DNA of 11,065 nucleotides from Candidatus Atribacteria bacterium (GCA_004525685.1 SPBW01000061.1:1-11065); one strand, 5' to 3'; positions 1 to 6,748 are shown, counted from the first letter of the stretch. The notes: generated from the sequence alone by a model not told the origin. Made by a program: numbers and translations.

Positions 1-3
1 ATC

Positions 4-152
4 GCGAACCCTAGGGTTCGCTGGAGTTCCCCAAGGGGGAACATCCAGTGTTGGCAGCAGGTAGTGGTTGAGTTGTAAGATCCAAATTATGAGTTTCGCG
101 AGAGCGAAACTCAATACGTACTCAATGGATCCGAAAGGATCCATTGAGTACG
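4..152 (+). other. Cluster of four strong stem-loops upstream of tRNA-Arg
   Basis: Four inverted repeats lie in series. 4-21 is a perfect 18-bp palindrome (7-bp stem, CTAG loop). 21-48 pairs CTGGA+GTTCCCC with GGGGAAC+TCCAG around an AAG loop, with a single bulged A at 43. 90-113 is a perfect 10-bp stem with a GAGA tetraloop (100-103). 117-152 is a perfect 16-bp stem with a GAAA tetraloop (133-136), and its last base is the first base of the tRNA. Two GNRA-capped perfect stems point to a function as RNA rather than DNA. None is followed by a T-run, so they are poor terminators. I do not recognise a known RNA family. They may be processing or stability elements of a tRNA precursor, or the 3' part of a structured RNA that begins outside the window. 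No protein-coding signal is seen. Confidence 0.5.
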
Positions 153-225
153 CGCCCGTAGCTCAGCGGATTAGAGCGTCGCACTGCGGCTGCGAAGGTC
201 AGAGGTTCGAGTCCTCTCGGGCGTA
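152..225 (+). tRNA. tRNA-Arg, anticodon GCG
   Basis: A complete cloverleaf can be folded. The acceptor arm is 152-158 with 218-224 (first pair a G-T wobble), followed by TA at positions 8-9. The D stem is GCTC/GAGC, the anticodon stem TCGCA/TGCGA encloses loop CTGCGGC, and the T arm is AGAGG/CCTCT with loop TTCGAGT. The anticodon is 186-188 (GCG), reading CGC and CGU. Arginine identity elements A20 (in the D loop) and C35 are both present. The discriminator base is A225, and the following bases (CAG) show that the CCA end is not encoded and must be added by a nucleotidyltransferase. Many bacteria instead use tRNA-Arg with an A34 (inosine) for this box; G34 is less usual. The gene follows the hairpin cluster directly and no promoter is visible between them, so it is probably processed from a longer transcript. 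Confidence 0.95.
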
Positions 226-351
226 CAGCACCTTTCGGTGTTCCGTATTCGTCACCTTTTCGTCGTGCATGCGCTACCAAACGCCGATGAATTCGCCAAT
301 CATCCTTAAGAAGCAACATTCATGAGCATGCTGCGCGTTGCAGAACTGTTC

Positions 352-365
352 TAGGCGTGCGCCTA
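352..365. promoter_or_regulatory. Inverted repeat, possible operator, in the leader of the secreted-protein gene
   Basis: TAGGCG-TG-CGCCTA is a perfect 6-bp inverted repeat with a 2-bp centre, 65 bp before the start codon at 430. A TTGCAG box lies upstream at 339-344, but no good -10 box at the right distance could be found. The rest of 226-429 holds only a weak hairpin just after the tRNA (CACC/GGTG around 229-240). A function as operator is inference only. Confidence 0.2.
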
Positions 366-429
366 TGAGGCAGTCTCTGCAAACGACTTCGCATCATGTG
401 TGGAACCATGCCAAGGAGGTTGGTTACTG

Positions 430-1521
430 ATGAGACGCGTGCTCGCACTGGGCCTCATTTTCCTATTTGCGTTGGGGTGCATTGGATTGGCAGAGCAGCT
501 AAGCGGGTCATGGGATCTCGAAATCGATATCGATCCACAGCAAGCGAACTTCTCTGACTCGTTGGAGTTGTATTCGATTCTCAAGGTGAACTACACAATC
601 GGTGACTGGACGTTTGGGACGGCCACGGTTCTGGATCACAACGGATGGGTCGATCAGGATTTCTCTACGACAGGAATGTTGGGAGCATTCACATTGACGG
701 CAGCAACCGATTTCAATCCGAATGCCACCTTCGGATCGCTGGTTGCCACCATGAGCGTTCCTTTTGCAGGCGCGGTGCTCGGGATGCAATTCACGCTAGA
801 GGGCGACGACACGTTCTTGACAGTAACGGCATCTGGGAACGCGGGAGATGTGGACATCGATATCGACATCAACTTCGGTGACAACGACGCCATTTGCGAC
901 TTCCCATTTGACGAAGTCACAATCCGCATCGGATTCCCATTCTGCTGCGCCGACATCTCGTCCTCGCTGACAATCGGCTGTGCGGGGTTCGATCAGATCG
1001 CTTTCTCCACATCAGGCATAGCCATCCCCATGCTCCCGTGGCTGTCCATCGGAGCCAATCTCGTCTACACGCTGCAGACCAAGACGCTGACGTTGAGCCC
1101 GGCCTTTGATTTCGGCACAGAGACGTGTATCGACTTCTACATTGCGGTCGCTTCATCCGGCAACTTGTCTATTGACTCTGTATCGATTGAGGGAATTAAG
1201 CTCAGCTGTGACACGGGGCCTGTAACCTTTACGGGGTTGTCCTTCTGGGGAGCGACAGGGAAGCCAGGTCGATTGTCTGGCACGGACTACTGGGAGGTCT
1301 ACACGATTGAGACGAACGCGGACGCTTGCTGCGGCCCGATGTCTTTCGATGTGTCCGTCTTCTTCCTTGAGAATGGACTTCGTCTCTTCGACGTCTCGAT
1401 GATCGACGCCAATTTCGAAATTGCCATTGCGTCTCAGTTTGAGTTCAGCATGGGATTGGAGATCGACGTCGAAGCCGCCGCGACAACGATATGGACACTT
1501 GGATTCCTCATTACTTGGTAG
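430..1521 (+). CDS. Secreted beta-strand-rich protein, probable outer-membrane beta-barrel
   Basis: I do not recognise a named family. The start at ATG 430 is chosen because AAGGAGG lies at 413-419, ten bases upstream, and it puts a signal peptide at the N terminus; an upstream GTG at 400 would bury both. The product is 363 residues. Residues 1 to about 21 are a signal peptide (MRR, hydrophobic core, cleavage likely after ...GLA). The Cys in the core (FALGC) does not fit a good lipobox. The mature part is a run of alternating polar/hydrophobic strands and ends in W-T-L-G-F-L-I-T-W, with aromatic or aliphatic residues at every second position and a terminal Trp. This is the pattern of the C-terminal signal recognised by the BAM machinery. 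It carries eight Cys, including two Cys-Cys pairs, and an Asp-rich DIDIDINFGDND stretch. A periplasmic or surface beta-sandwich is the alternative. Confidence 0.8.
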   Translation: MRRVLALGLIFLFALGCIGLAEQLSGSWDLEIDIDPQQANFSDSLELYSILKVNYTIGDWTFGTATVLDHNGWVDQDFSTTGMLGAFTLTAATDFNPNATFGSLVATMSVPFAGAVLGMQFTLEGDDTFLTVTASGNAGDVDIDIDINFGDNDAICDFPFDEVTIRIGFPFCCADISSSLTIGCAGFDQIAFSTSGIAIPMLPWLSIGANLVYTLQTKTLTLSPAFDFGTETCIDFYIAVASSGNLSIDSVSIEGIKLSCDTGPVTFTGLSFWGATGKPGRLSGTDYWEVYTIETNADACCGPMSFDVSVFFLENGLRLFDVSMIDANFEIAIASQFEFSMGLEIDVEAAATTIWTLGFLITW

Positions 1522-1543
1522 CCCTGCACGCGACAGAGAATGA

Positions 1544-1573
1544 GGGCCGCTCTGCTAGGCCCGCTTTCTTGTG
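1544..1573 (+). terminator. Weak intrinsic terminator candidate after the secreted-protein gene
   Basis: GGGCC (1544-1548) pairs with GGCCC (1558-1562) around a 9-base loop and is followed by GCTTTCTTGTG. The stem is only 5 bp and the T-tract is interrupted, so termination may be partial. It lies 22 bases after the stop codon of the preceding gene. Confidence 0.35.
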
Positions 1574-1645
1574 CCGAAGCGAACCCAGCTATCGCATGAT
1601 CGAGTCCTTCGTGATTACGTTCTGTAGGCGAGATCAAGGATATTT

Positions 1646-3229
1646 GTGACATCCTCACCCGCGTTTCTCATCCTCTTCACAACAGCCATCGTGGCAAGCG
1701 TCGTAAGTGTCCTGCTGTGGCGCCGCCGCGCATTGCCGGGCGGACTCGCACTGGCCTTGATGATGATCGCCGTGACTGTGTGGGCACTGGCTGCCGCGAT
1801 TGAGGCGGCATCAATCAGCCTGGCTGCAAAGGTGTTCTGGTCCAAGTTCGAGTATGTTGGCTCAGGAAGCGCGCTGACCCTCTACGTATTCTTTGCACTT
1901 CAGCGCAGCGACTCCAAGCATCGAATCGGATCAAAGAGGACGCTCGCGCTGTGGCTTCTTCCGATCGTCAATATCTCTCTGGCATTCACCAATGACGTGC
2001 ATGGCTGGCTCTGGACAAGCTTTGAGATCTCTCCTGTGGCGACCAACCGGATCATCTACCACCACGGTCCAGCATTCGTCGCCATGGTCGCGGGTTTGTT
2101 CGCCTATGGTCTCCTGGGATCAACGATCCTGTTTCGAAGAACCGTTCAAGGGGGCCTCATCGGCAAGCGACAGGGGACTGCCGTGCTGCTTGCCGCGCTC
2201 ATGCCCATACTGGGCGGTTTGCTGTATGTACTCCATCCCAACTGGCTTGGCGGCATCAACGTTACGCCCATGAGTCTGGGCCTCTCTGGATTGGTCTTCG
2301 GCATCAGTGTGCTTGGATTGCGGCACTTCGATCTTTCCCCAGTGGCTAGGGATACACTCTTTGAGGCCATGGACGATGGCGTGCTCGTTCTCAATGCCGC
2401 CAATCTGGTCGTCGATATCAATCCGGCCGCAAGTCGACTTCTGGATACGAACTCATCGTGTCTGGGGAAGACGGCGGCTGAGGTCTTGTCTCGATGGCCT
2501 GGGTTGCTCGGCTACTGCAGCCAATATAACGTCGGGCACTTCGAAGTCCATCTTTCCGAGGATCCATTGCGAGTCATCGAGGCTCGACTTACGCCAATTA
2601 TTGAAGGCGAGAGTGCCGGTGTCATTGTTGTGCTGAGGGCGATCACAGCTCGAGTACATGCTCAGCGAAAGCTTCAAGAAGCGCATGACCAACTCCAGGC
2701 CCAGGTTGCCGAAATCAGCCGCCTGCAGGAATCCGTTCGCGAGCAAGCCATTCACGATGCACTCACGGGCCTCTACAATCGACGATATCTGGAAGAAACA
2801 CTCCCCCGCGAAATGGCCTCTGCCAAGCGCCGCGGTGCTCCGGTGGCCATCATTCTGCTGGATGTCGACCACTTCAAGGCCATCAATGACACGTTCGGGC
2901 ATCAAGAAGGCGATCGCACGCTCCAGCGCTTGGCGATGATGTTGGATGAGAACACGCGCGAGGGGGACATCGCCTGTCGCTACGGAGGAGACGAATTCGT
3001 CCTCGTGCTTCCTGATACGCCCCTTGCTGACGCCGTGGATAAGGCGGAGCGCTTGCGCCAGGAATGCGCGGCCTGCGCTCAGGGCGAACTGACTGACATC
3101 ACGATCTCGCTTGGCGTTGCATGCGCCCCTGATCATGGAGACGAGGGGGGACGCGTCCTGCTTGTGGCAGATCGCGCGCTGTATCGTGCCAAAGAGGCCG
3201 GGCGAAATCGGGTGTGCCAGCCATCGTAG
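1646..3229 (+). CDS. Membrane diguanylate cyclase (7TM-PAS-GGDEF)
   Basis: Makes cyclic di-GMP from two GTP at the inner membrane, in response to an unknown signal. The start is GTG 1646 with AAGGA at 1636-1640. The 527-residue product has about seven hydrophobic helices in residues 1-230 (arrangement as in the 7TM sensor of histidine kinases, HisKA_7TM), then a PAS-like domain at about 235-340 (FEAMDDGVLVLNAANLVVDINPAA), a short coiled coil at 340-368, and a GGDEF domain from about 369. DALTGLYNRR begins at 371. The active-site loop R-Y-G-G-D-E-F (445-451) is intact, so the enzyme should be active. An RxxD inhibitory site (438-441) sits five residues before GGDEF, as in PleD, so product feedback inhibition is expected. 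No EAL or HD-GYP domain follows. It stands alone and converges on the cold-shock gene. The substrate and fold are well supported; the signal sensed is unknown. Confidence 0.95.
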   Translation: MTSSPAFLILFTTAIVASVVSVLLWRRRALPGGLALALMMIAVTVWALAAAIEAASISLAAKVFWSKFEYVGSGSALTLYVFFALQRSDSKHRIGSKRTLALWLLPIVNISLAFTNDVHGWLWTSFEISPVATNRIIYHHGPAFVAMVAGLFAYGLLGSTILFRRTVQGGLIGKRQGTAVLLAALMPILGGLLYVLHPNWLGGINVTPMSLGLSGLVFGISVLGLRHFDLSPVARDTLFEAMDDGVLVLNAANLVVDINPAASRLLDTNSSCLGKTAAEVLSRWPGLLGYCSQYNVGHFEVHLSEDPLRVIEARLTPIIEGESAGVIVVLRAITARVHAQRKLQEAHDQLQAQVAEISRLQESVREQAIHDALTGLYNRRYLEETLPREMASAKRRGAPVAIILLDVDHFKAINDTFGHQEGDRTLQRLAMMLDENTREGDIACRYGGDEFVLVLPDTPLADAVDKAERLRQECAACAQGELTDITISLGVACAPDHGDEGGRVLLVADRALYRAKEAGRNRVCQPS

Positions 3230-3230
3230 C

Positions 3231-3267
3231 AAACAAAAGCACTGCAGCATAGAGTGCGCCGCAGTGC
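3231..3267 (-). terminator. Intrinsic terminator of the cold-shock gene
   Basis: On the minus strand GCACTGC (3267-3261) and GCAGTGC (3245-3239) form a perfect 7-bp stem with a 15-base loop, followed directly by TTTTGTTT (3238-3231). It begins 24 bases after the stop codon of the cold-shock gene. It reaches to within 2 bases of the diguanylate cyclase stop at 3229. On the + strand the hairpin is followed only by CTTCTTGT, so it works best for the minus strand. Confidence 0.7.
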
Positions 3268-3291
3268 CTTCTTGTGAATCGTCTGTTCCAA

Positions 3292-3501
3292 TTACAACGC
3301 AACAACGTCTTGCGCTTGGAGTCCCTTATCGCCTTCGACAACCTCGAATTCTACTTTCTGGCCATCTTTGAGCGATCGATATCCCTCGCCTCGTAGTGCG
3401 GTGAAGTGGACGAAAATGTCGGTTCCATTCTCGCGAGAGATGAACCCGAATCCTTTGGAATCGTTGAACCATTTTACAGTGCCGGTCTCACGTTCCGCCA
3501 T
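3292..3501 (-). CDS. Cold-shock domain protein (CspA family)
   Basis: A single-domain RNA/ssDNA-binding chaperone that melts mRNA secondary structure in the cytoplasm. The product is 69 residues, the normal family length. RNP1 (K-G-F-G-F-I, residues 16-21) and RNP2 (D-I-F-V-H-F, 28-33) are both intact, as are the N-terminal G-T-V-K-W-F-N and the C-terminal G-x-x-A-Q-D-V motif. The start is ATG 3501, with AAGGAGG nine bases upstream on the minus strand. The reading frame is open further upstream to 3627, but that extension has no family similarity and lies before the Shine-Dalgarno. A leader of roughly 145 bases from the proposed promoter contains a 7-bp hairpin (GAGCCGG/CCGGGCTC, one bulge, 3591-3620). 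Long structured leaders are typical of cold-induced csp genes; cold induction here is inference. Confidence 0.97.
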   Translation of the reverse strand: MAERETGTVKWFNDSKGFGFISRENGTDIFVHFTALRGEGYRSLKDGQKVEFEVVEGDKGLQAQDVVAL

Positions 3502-3651
3502 ATTCGTTCGCCTCCTTGCTGCTGGATGATTCATCGAGGCAGATCGATCGAGTTGACGGAGCCATTCGGACCTCAACTGCTGCGATGCGACCGGCTCACC
3601 GAGGCTTCCTAAGAGCCCGGTGAACAATGCACGACGTCCAACAAACGCCGC

Positions 3652-3680
3652 ACTGTACAGTCAGGTTTTGCCCAATGCAA
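3652..3680 (-). promoter_or_regulatory. Possible promoter of the cold-shock gene
   Basis: On the minus strand TTGCAT (3680-3675) and TACAGT (3657-3652) are 17 bases apart. The -35 box matches only 3 of 6 and the -10 box 4 of 6 consensus positions, so this is weak. It lies between the symporter stop codon (3695) and the cold-shock start. Read-through from the symporter operon is the alternative, since no terminator is seen between the two genes. Confidence 0.3.
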
Positions 3681-3694
3681 GACAATCTGCAAGT

Positions 3695-5140
3695 TCAGAG
3701 ACGCTCCTCCCCCCAGACGCGCGCCAGATGCTCTTCTGGCAATCGCTTTGTGAACAGGCTTACGCCTACGATAGCAATGAAGCTAGCAAGCAGGCCGGGA
3801 ATAAACCCGTGCACACCGAAGGGTGACCCAATTCCCATCCAAATGAGCGTGGTCACGAGGCCACCAATCATCGATGCCAACACGCCCCGTCTCGTCGTTC
3901 GTCGCCAATACAGCCCAAACAGAATCGGACACAAACACGTCGACGCAATCGTTGCACTCGAGAAGGCCATCAGAACAAGAACCAGGGCCGGCGGACGAAG
4001 TGCAATGCCGAGCGAGACGATGCCAATCAGTGCTGAGGCGATACGACTGTAGAAAATGGTCTGTTTCTCACTCAACGAACGCCCCAATCCCTTGACGATA
4101 AAGTCCCTGACGACGGCACTCGAAGCCGTAATCTGAATGGCAGCAAACGAAGACATCCCCGCAGCGACAACGCCGGCAAGGAACACGGCCGCCCCCCAAG
4201 CAGGGAGGATGTCCTTGGTGAGCGTCGGAATGGCCAGATCAGGACTCTGCAAGTCGGGATACATCACTCGTGCAACGGCACCGCAAATGTAGGGAAGAAC
4301 CGCCATTGCGCCACCGACTGTCACGACCACGATTCCGACGCGCAACACGCTGGTTGAGCGAATGGAGATAAACCGCGCTAGCATCTGAGGCATCCCCCAG
4401 ATCCCCAGGCTCGTGATCAAGGCGAAGGAAATCAGTCCGGCCCATCCCCAGGATCCAGGCGTGTTGACCAGCCCAGGATCGACCAAGGCAAGCTTCTCTG
4501 CCATCGCCCCAAGCCCGCCGACAGCCTGCAGTGCCGCCACCGCAAGCAGGACAAGGCCAATTCCCATGATCCAGGCCTGGAAGAAGCCAGTCCACACGAC
4601 AGCCAGATAGCCGCCCAACGACACATAGAACACGATAATGGCACAGGAGATGAGCACACCATAGGCATAGGGCATGCCCATCAATCCTTCAAACGCATGC
4701 CCCATTCCTTTGAGGATACTGACGTTGTAGATCACCAGCAGCAGCGTTATGACCCAGGCCGCGATCATGCGCGCTTCAGGAGCACGAAACCGTTCTGCCA
4801 GGAATCCGGGGATCGTCATGGTGCCGAGTCGAGCTGAGAACTGTCTGACGCGTCGGCCAAGAACCATCCACGCCAACGTGCACCCGACCAGGACGTTGAT
4901 GGCGGCAATCCAGATTGTCGCCAATCCAAATCGATAACCGAATCCGCCGCCGCCTATGATGACGACTGACGAGAAGTAGGCGGCAACATACGACAATGCG
5001 GTAACCCATGGCCCTACATTCCGGCTTCCAACGTAGAAGTCTTCTGAACTTCGCATCTTCCGCGAGGAGACCACGCCAATAGCAACCAGCATCAGCATGT
5101 ACAAGGCCAGTACCAGGATGTAGACACCTGTTTCGCTCAT
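3695..5140 (-). CDS. Sodium/solute symporter, SSS (PutP/PanF-like) family
   Basis: Takes up an organic solute (amino acid, sugar, carboxylate or vitamin in this family) with Na+ across the inner membrane. The product is 481 residues, normal for the family, and very hydrophobic throughout with about 13 helices. Recognisable SSS features are the SSEDFYVGSR segment after TM1 (31-40), the GGYLAVVWTGFFQ signature (176-188), W-G-M-P-Q-M-L-A-R-F (248-257) and A-A-G-M-S-S-F-A-A...A-S-S-A-V-V-R-D (326-346), the helix that carries the Na2-site hydroxyl residues. The start is ATG 5140, with GGGAGGAGAGGA just upstream. The start codon overlaps the stop of the small membrane protein gene (ATGA), implying coupled translation. 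The substrate cannot be read from sequence. Pantothenate is one option in view of coaE nearby, but coaE is in a different transcription unit, so this is weak. Confidence 0.93.
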   Translation of the reverse strand: MSETGVYILVLALYMLMLVAIGVVSSRKMRSSEDFYVGSRNVGPWVTALSYVAAYFSSVVIIGGGGFGYRFGLATIWIAAINVLVGCTLAWMVLGRRVRQFSARLGTMTIPGFLAERFRAPEARMIAAWVITLLLVIYNVSILKGMGHAFEGLMGMPYAYGVLISCAIIVFYVSLGGYLAVVWTGFFQAWIMGIGLVLLAVAALQAVGGLGAMAEKLALVDPGLVNTPGSWGWAGLISFALITSLGIWGMPQMLARFISIRSTSVLRVGIVVVTVGGAMAVLPYICGAVARVMYPDLQSPDLAIPTLTKDILPAWGAAVFLAGVVAAGMSSFAAIQITASSAVVRDFIVKGLGRSLSEKQTIFYSRIASALIGIVSLGIALRPPALVLVLMAFSSATIASTCLCPILFGLYWRRTTRRGVLASMIGGLVTTLIWMGIGSPFGVHGFIPGLLASFIAIVGVSLFTKRLPEEHLARVWGEERL

Positions 5141-5256
5141 TGATCCTCTCCTCCCTTGCGAAATCCCCAAATCGACCAGGCAATGGCCAAGAGAATGCTT
5201 GCTCCAATGACGATCCACGCGCTGAATGTCAGCCAAGGCAGTTGAAACGGCCCCAT
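5137..5256 (-). CDS. 39-residue one-helix membrane protein, probable symporter accessory subunit
   Basis: A short open frame that is easily missed. The start ATG 5256 is preceded by GGGGGAGG (seven bases spacing region) and the stop TGA overlaps the symporter start as ATGA (5140-5137). The product begins M-G-P-F-Q-L-P-W-L-T-F, has one hydrophobic helix at about residues 9-32 and ends in a short charged tail (F-R-K-G-G-E-D-Q), suggesting an N-out/C-in single-pass protein. Small one-helix proteins encoded directly before SSS symporters are known in other bacteria (annotated as symporter small accessory proteins), and E. coli panF is preceded by the small membrane protein gene yhdT. I cannot confirm family membership by eye. 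Strong ribosome-binding site, overlap and promoter position together make it a real gene; the function as a partner is inference. Confidence 0.82.
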   Translation of the reverse strand: MGPFQLPWLTFSAWIVIGASILLAIAWSIWGFRKGGEDQ

Positions 5257-5282
5257 AGTCCTCCCCCTTTAAGCAGGCTTTG

Positions 5283-5311
5283 AGAATAGATGGCGACGCC
5301 GGGTGCGTCAA
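5283..5311 (-). promoter_or_regulatory. Sigma70-type promoter of the small protein-symporter operon
   Basis: On the minus strand TTGACG (5311-5306, 5 of 6 consensus) and TATTCT (5288-5283, 4 of 6) are separated by exactly 17 bases. Transcription would start near 5276, giving a leader of about 20 bases that contains the Shine-Dalgarno of the 39-residue gene. This is the best promoter in the window. Confidence 0.6.
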
Positions 5312-5349
5312 CCAGGCTGGGATTCGATGGACAGCCGTCGGCTTGTCTA

Positions 5350-5378
5350 TTGAACTATCGCAGTCACGCAACGATGAT
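5350..5378 (+). promoter_or_regulatory. Possible promoter of the MATE-like exporter gene
   Basis: TTGAAC (5350-5355, 4 of 6) and GATGAT (5373-5378, 4 of 6) are 17 bases apart. Transcription would begin near 5385, leaving about 28 bases before the GTG start at 5414. It is divergent from, and does not overlap, the symporter promoter. Confidence 0.4.
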
Positions 5379-5413
5379 CTCGCCTAGCTTCAGACCAGGA
5401 TCGGAGGCAAGAC

Positions 5414-6748
5414 GTGATTCAATCGACATCCGCTGTCACAACGCGCCAGATCACCCGAACGTGGTGGCCATTGGCTGCAAGTTGGGTTCTCATGGCGCTG
5501 GAACTGCCTGCCATCAACATTGTGATCACGCGACTCGCCAATCCAGAGATTCACCTGGCTGCCTACGGAAGTCTGGTGTTCCCCCTCGCCTTGGTGGTTG
5601 AGGCGCCGATCATCATGTTGCTGGCCGCATCCACTGCGATATGTTCAGATTGGGGGACCTATCGCAAGGTGCGCCGCTTCATGCACATCCTCAGCTTCGG
5701 ATTGACAGCCATTCACGCGCTGATTGCGTTCACACCCCTTTACGGATTCATTGCACGCGTTGTGCTATCCGCCCCCGAGGAGATCATCGGACCTGCGCGC
5801 ATCGGGCTCATGATTTCCCTCCCCTGGACTTGGTCCATCGCCTACCGGCGCTTCAACCAGGGCGTGCTCATTCGTTTTGGACACTCGCTCTCCGTTGGAT
5901 TGGGGACCATCGTGCGTCTGCTTGCCGACTGCAGCGTGCTGGCCATTGGGTATGCCATCGGAACCATTCAGGGAACCGCGATTGCAGCGGCAACCATTAT
6001 CGCAGGTGTGCTATTCGAGGCGCTGTATGTTGGTCTTCGCGTGCGCCCAGTGTTGCGAGATCAACTGCCAGAAGTGTCTCCAGAGCACGGGCCATTCTCC
6101 TATGGGTCGTTCTTGAAGTTCTATATCCCTCTGTCGCTCACCTCGTTGATCTTCCTGGCGGCCAGGCCTATCTTCTCTGCGGGCATCGGACGCATGCTTG
6201 ATCCACTGGCCTCTCTTGCCGTTTTGCCCGTCATCACGAGCGTGACATTCCTGTTCAGGGCTGGCGGTGTGGCTTTCTCTGAGGTCGTCATTGCTATGCT
6301 GGAGAAGCCTGGTTCCTACGTTGCATTACGCAACTTCGCCATCGGGCTGACGATGGCAATGACCCTGGGCATACTCCTGGTTACAGGCACCCGCCTAGGA
6401 TCCATTTGGCTTAGCGACATCACGGGATTGTCTGACAGGCTCTTGCCATTGGCCCGAGCGGGGCTATGGTTCGCGATTCTGCTGCCTGGCCTCAGTGCAA
6501 TTCAGAGCTGGTTTCAGGGCATCGTTATGCATCACAAGCGAACCCATGCCATCACCGAAGCCGTCATCCTGTATCTCGTCGTGACGGGTTCGATACTGTT
6601 CGCAGGCGTCTTCTGGGGACGGATTGGCGGCGTCTACGTGGCTCTCATTGCCATGACTGCCGGAGAGATCGTTCGGACGGCGTGGCTGGCATGGCGCAGC
6701 CGGCAGGCAAGAGCTGTCTTGAGGTCCAGAGATACTGTAACGAGTTAG
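5414..6748 (+). CDS. MOP-superfamily exporter, MATE/ANKH-like
   Basis: A 444-residue polytopic inner-membrane protein with about 12 hydrophobic helices in two similar halves, the size and layout of MATE and related MOP transporters. The start is GTG 5414 with GGAGG six bases upstream. The N terminus (R-T-W-W-P-L-A-A-S-W-V-L-M-A-L-E-L-P) and the second-half opening (F-L-K-F-Y-I-P-L-S-L-T-S-L-I, near 233) resemble the paired TM1/TM7 openings of the family. The spacing and several features recall the progressive-ankylosis (ANKH) branch, whose vertebrate member exports small anions. Bacterial relatives are uncharacterised. The substrate is unknown. It is divergent from the symporter operon, and its stop codon (TAG 6746-6748) overlaps the stop codon of coaE on the other strand, so no terminator separates these two convergent genes. 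Confidence 0.8.
   Translation: MIQSTSAVTTRQITRTWWPLAASWVLMALELPAINIVITRLANPEIHLAAYGSLVFPLALVVEAPIIMLLAASTAICSDWGTYRKVRRFMHILSFGLTAIHALIAFTPLYGFIARVVLSAPEEIIGPARIGLMISLPWTWSIAYRRFNQGVLIRFGHSLSVGLGTIVRLLADCSVLAIGYAIGTIQGTAIAAATIIAGVLFEALYVGLRVRPVLRDQLPEVSPEHGPFSYGSFLKFYIPLSLTSLIFLAARPIFSAGIGRMLDPLASLAVLPVITSVTFLFRAGGVAFSEVVIAMLEKPGSYVALRNFAIGLTMAMTLGILLVTGTRLGSIWLSDITGLSDRLLPLARAGLWFAILLPGLSAIQSWFQGIVMHHKRTHAITEAVILYLVVTGSILFAGVFWGRIGGVYVALIAMTAGEIVRTAWLAWRSRQARAVLRSRDTVTS

Noticed and set aside
122..325. Open frames on both strands over the tRNA
   Set aside because: They read through a clear tRNA gene and have no coding support.
322..354. Ten-codon open frame M-S-M-L-R-V-A-E-L-F, possible leader peptide
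   Set aside because: No good ribosome-binding site and no run of regulatory codons; this length arises easily by chance.
365..430. 21-codon open frame whose TGA overlaps the ATG of the secreted-protein gene
   Set aside because: The overlap looks like coupling, but the start has no convincing Shine-Dalgarno and the peptide has no recognisable feature. The downstream gene has its own perfect AAGGAGG.
2453..3250. 265-codon minus-strand open frame opposite the GGDEF region
   Set aside because: It is the antisense shadow of a clearly real diguanylate cyclase; no family similarity and no start signals.
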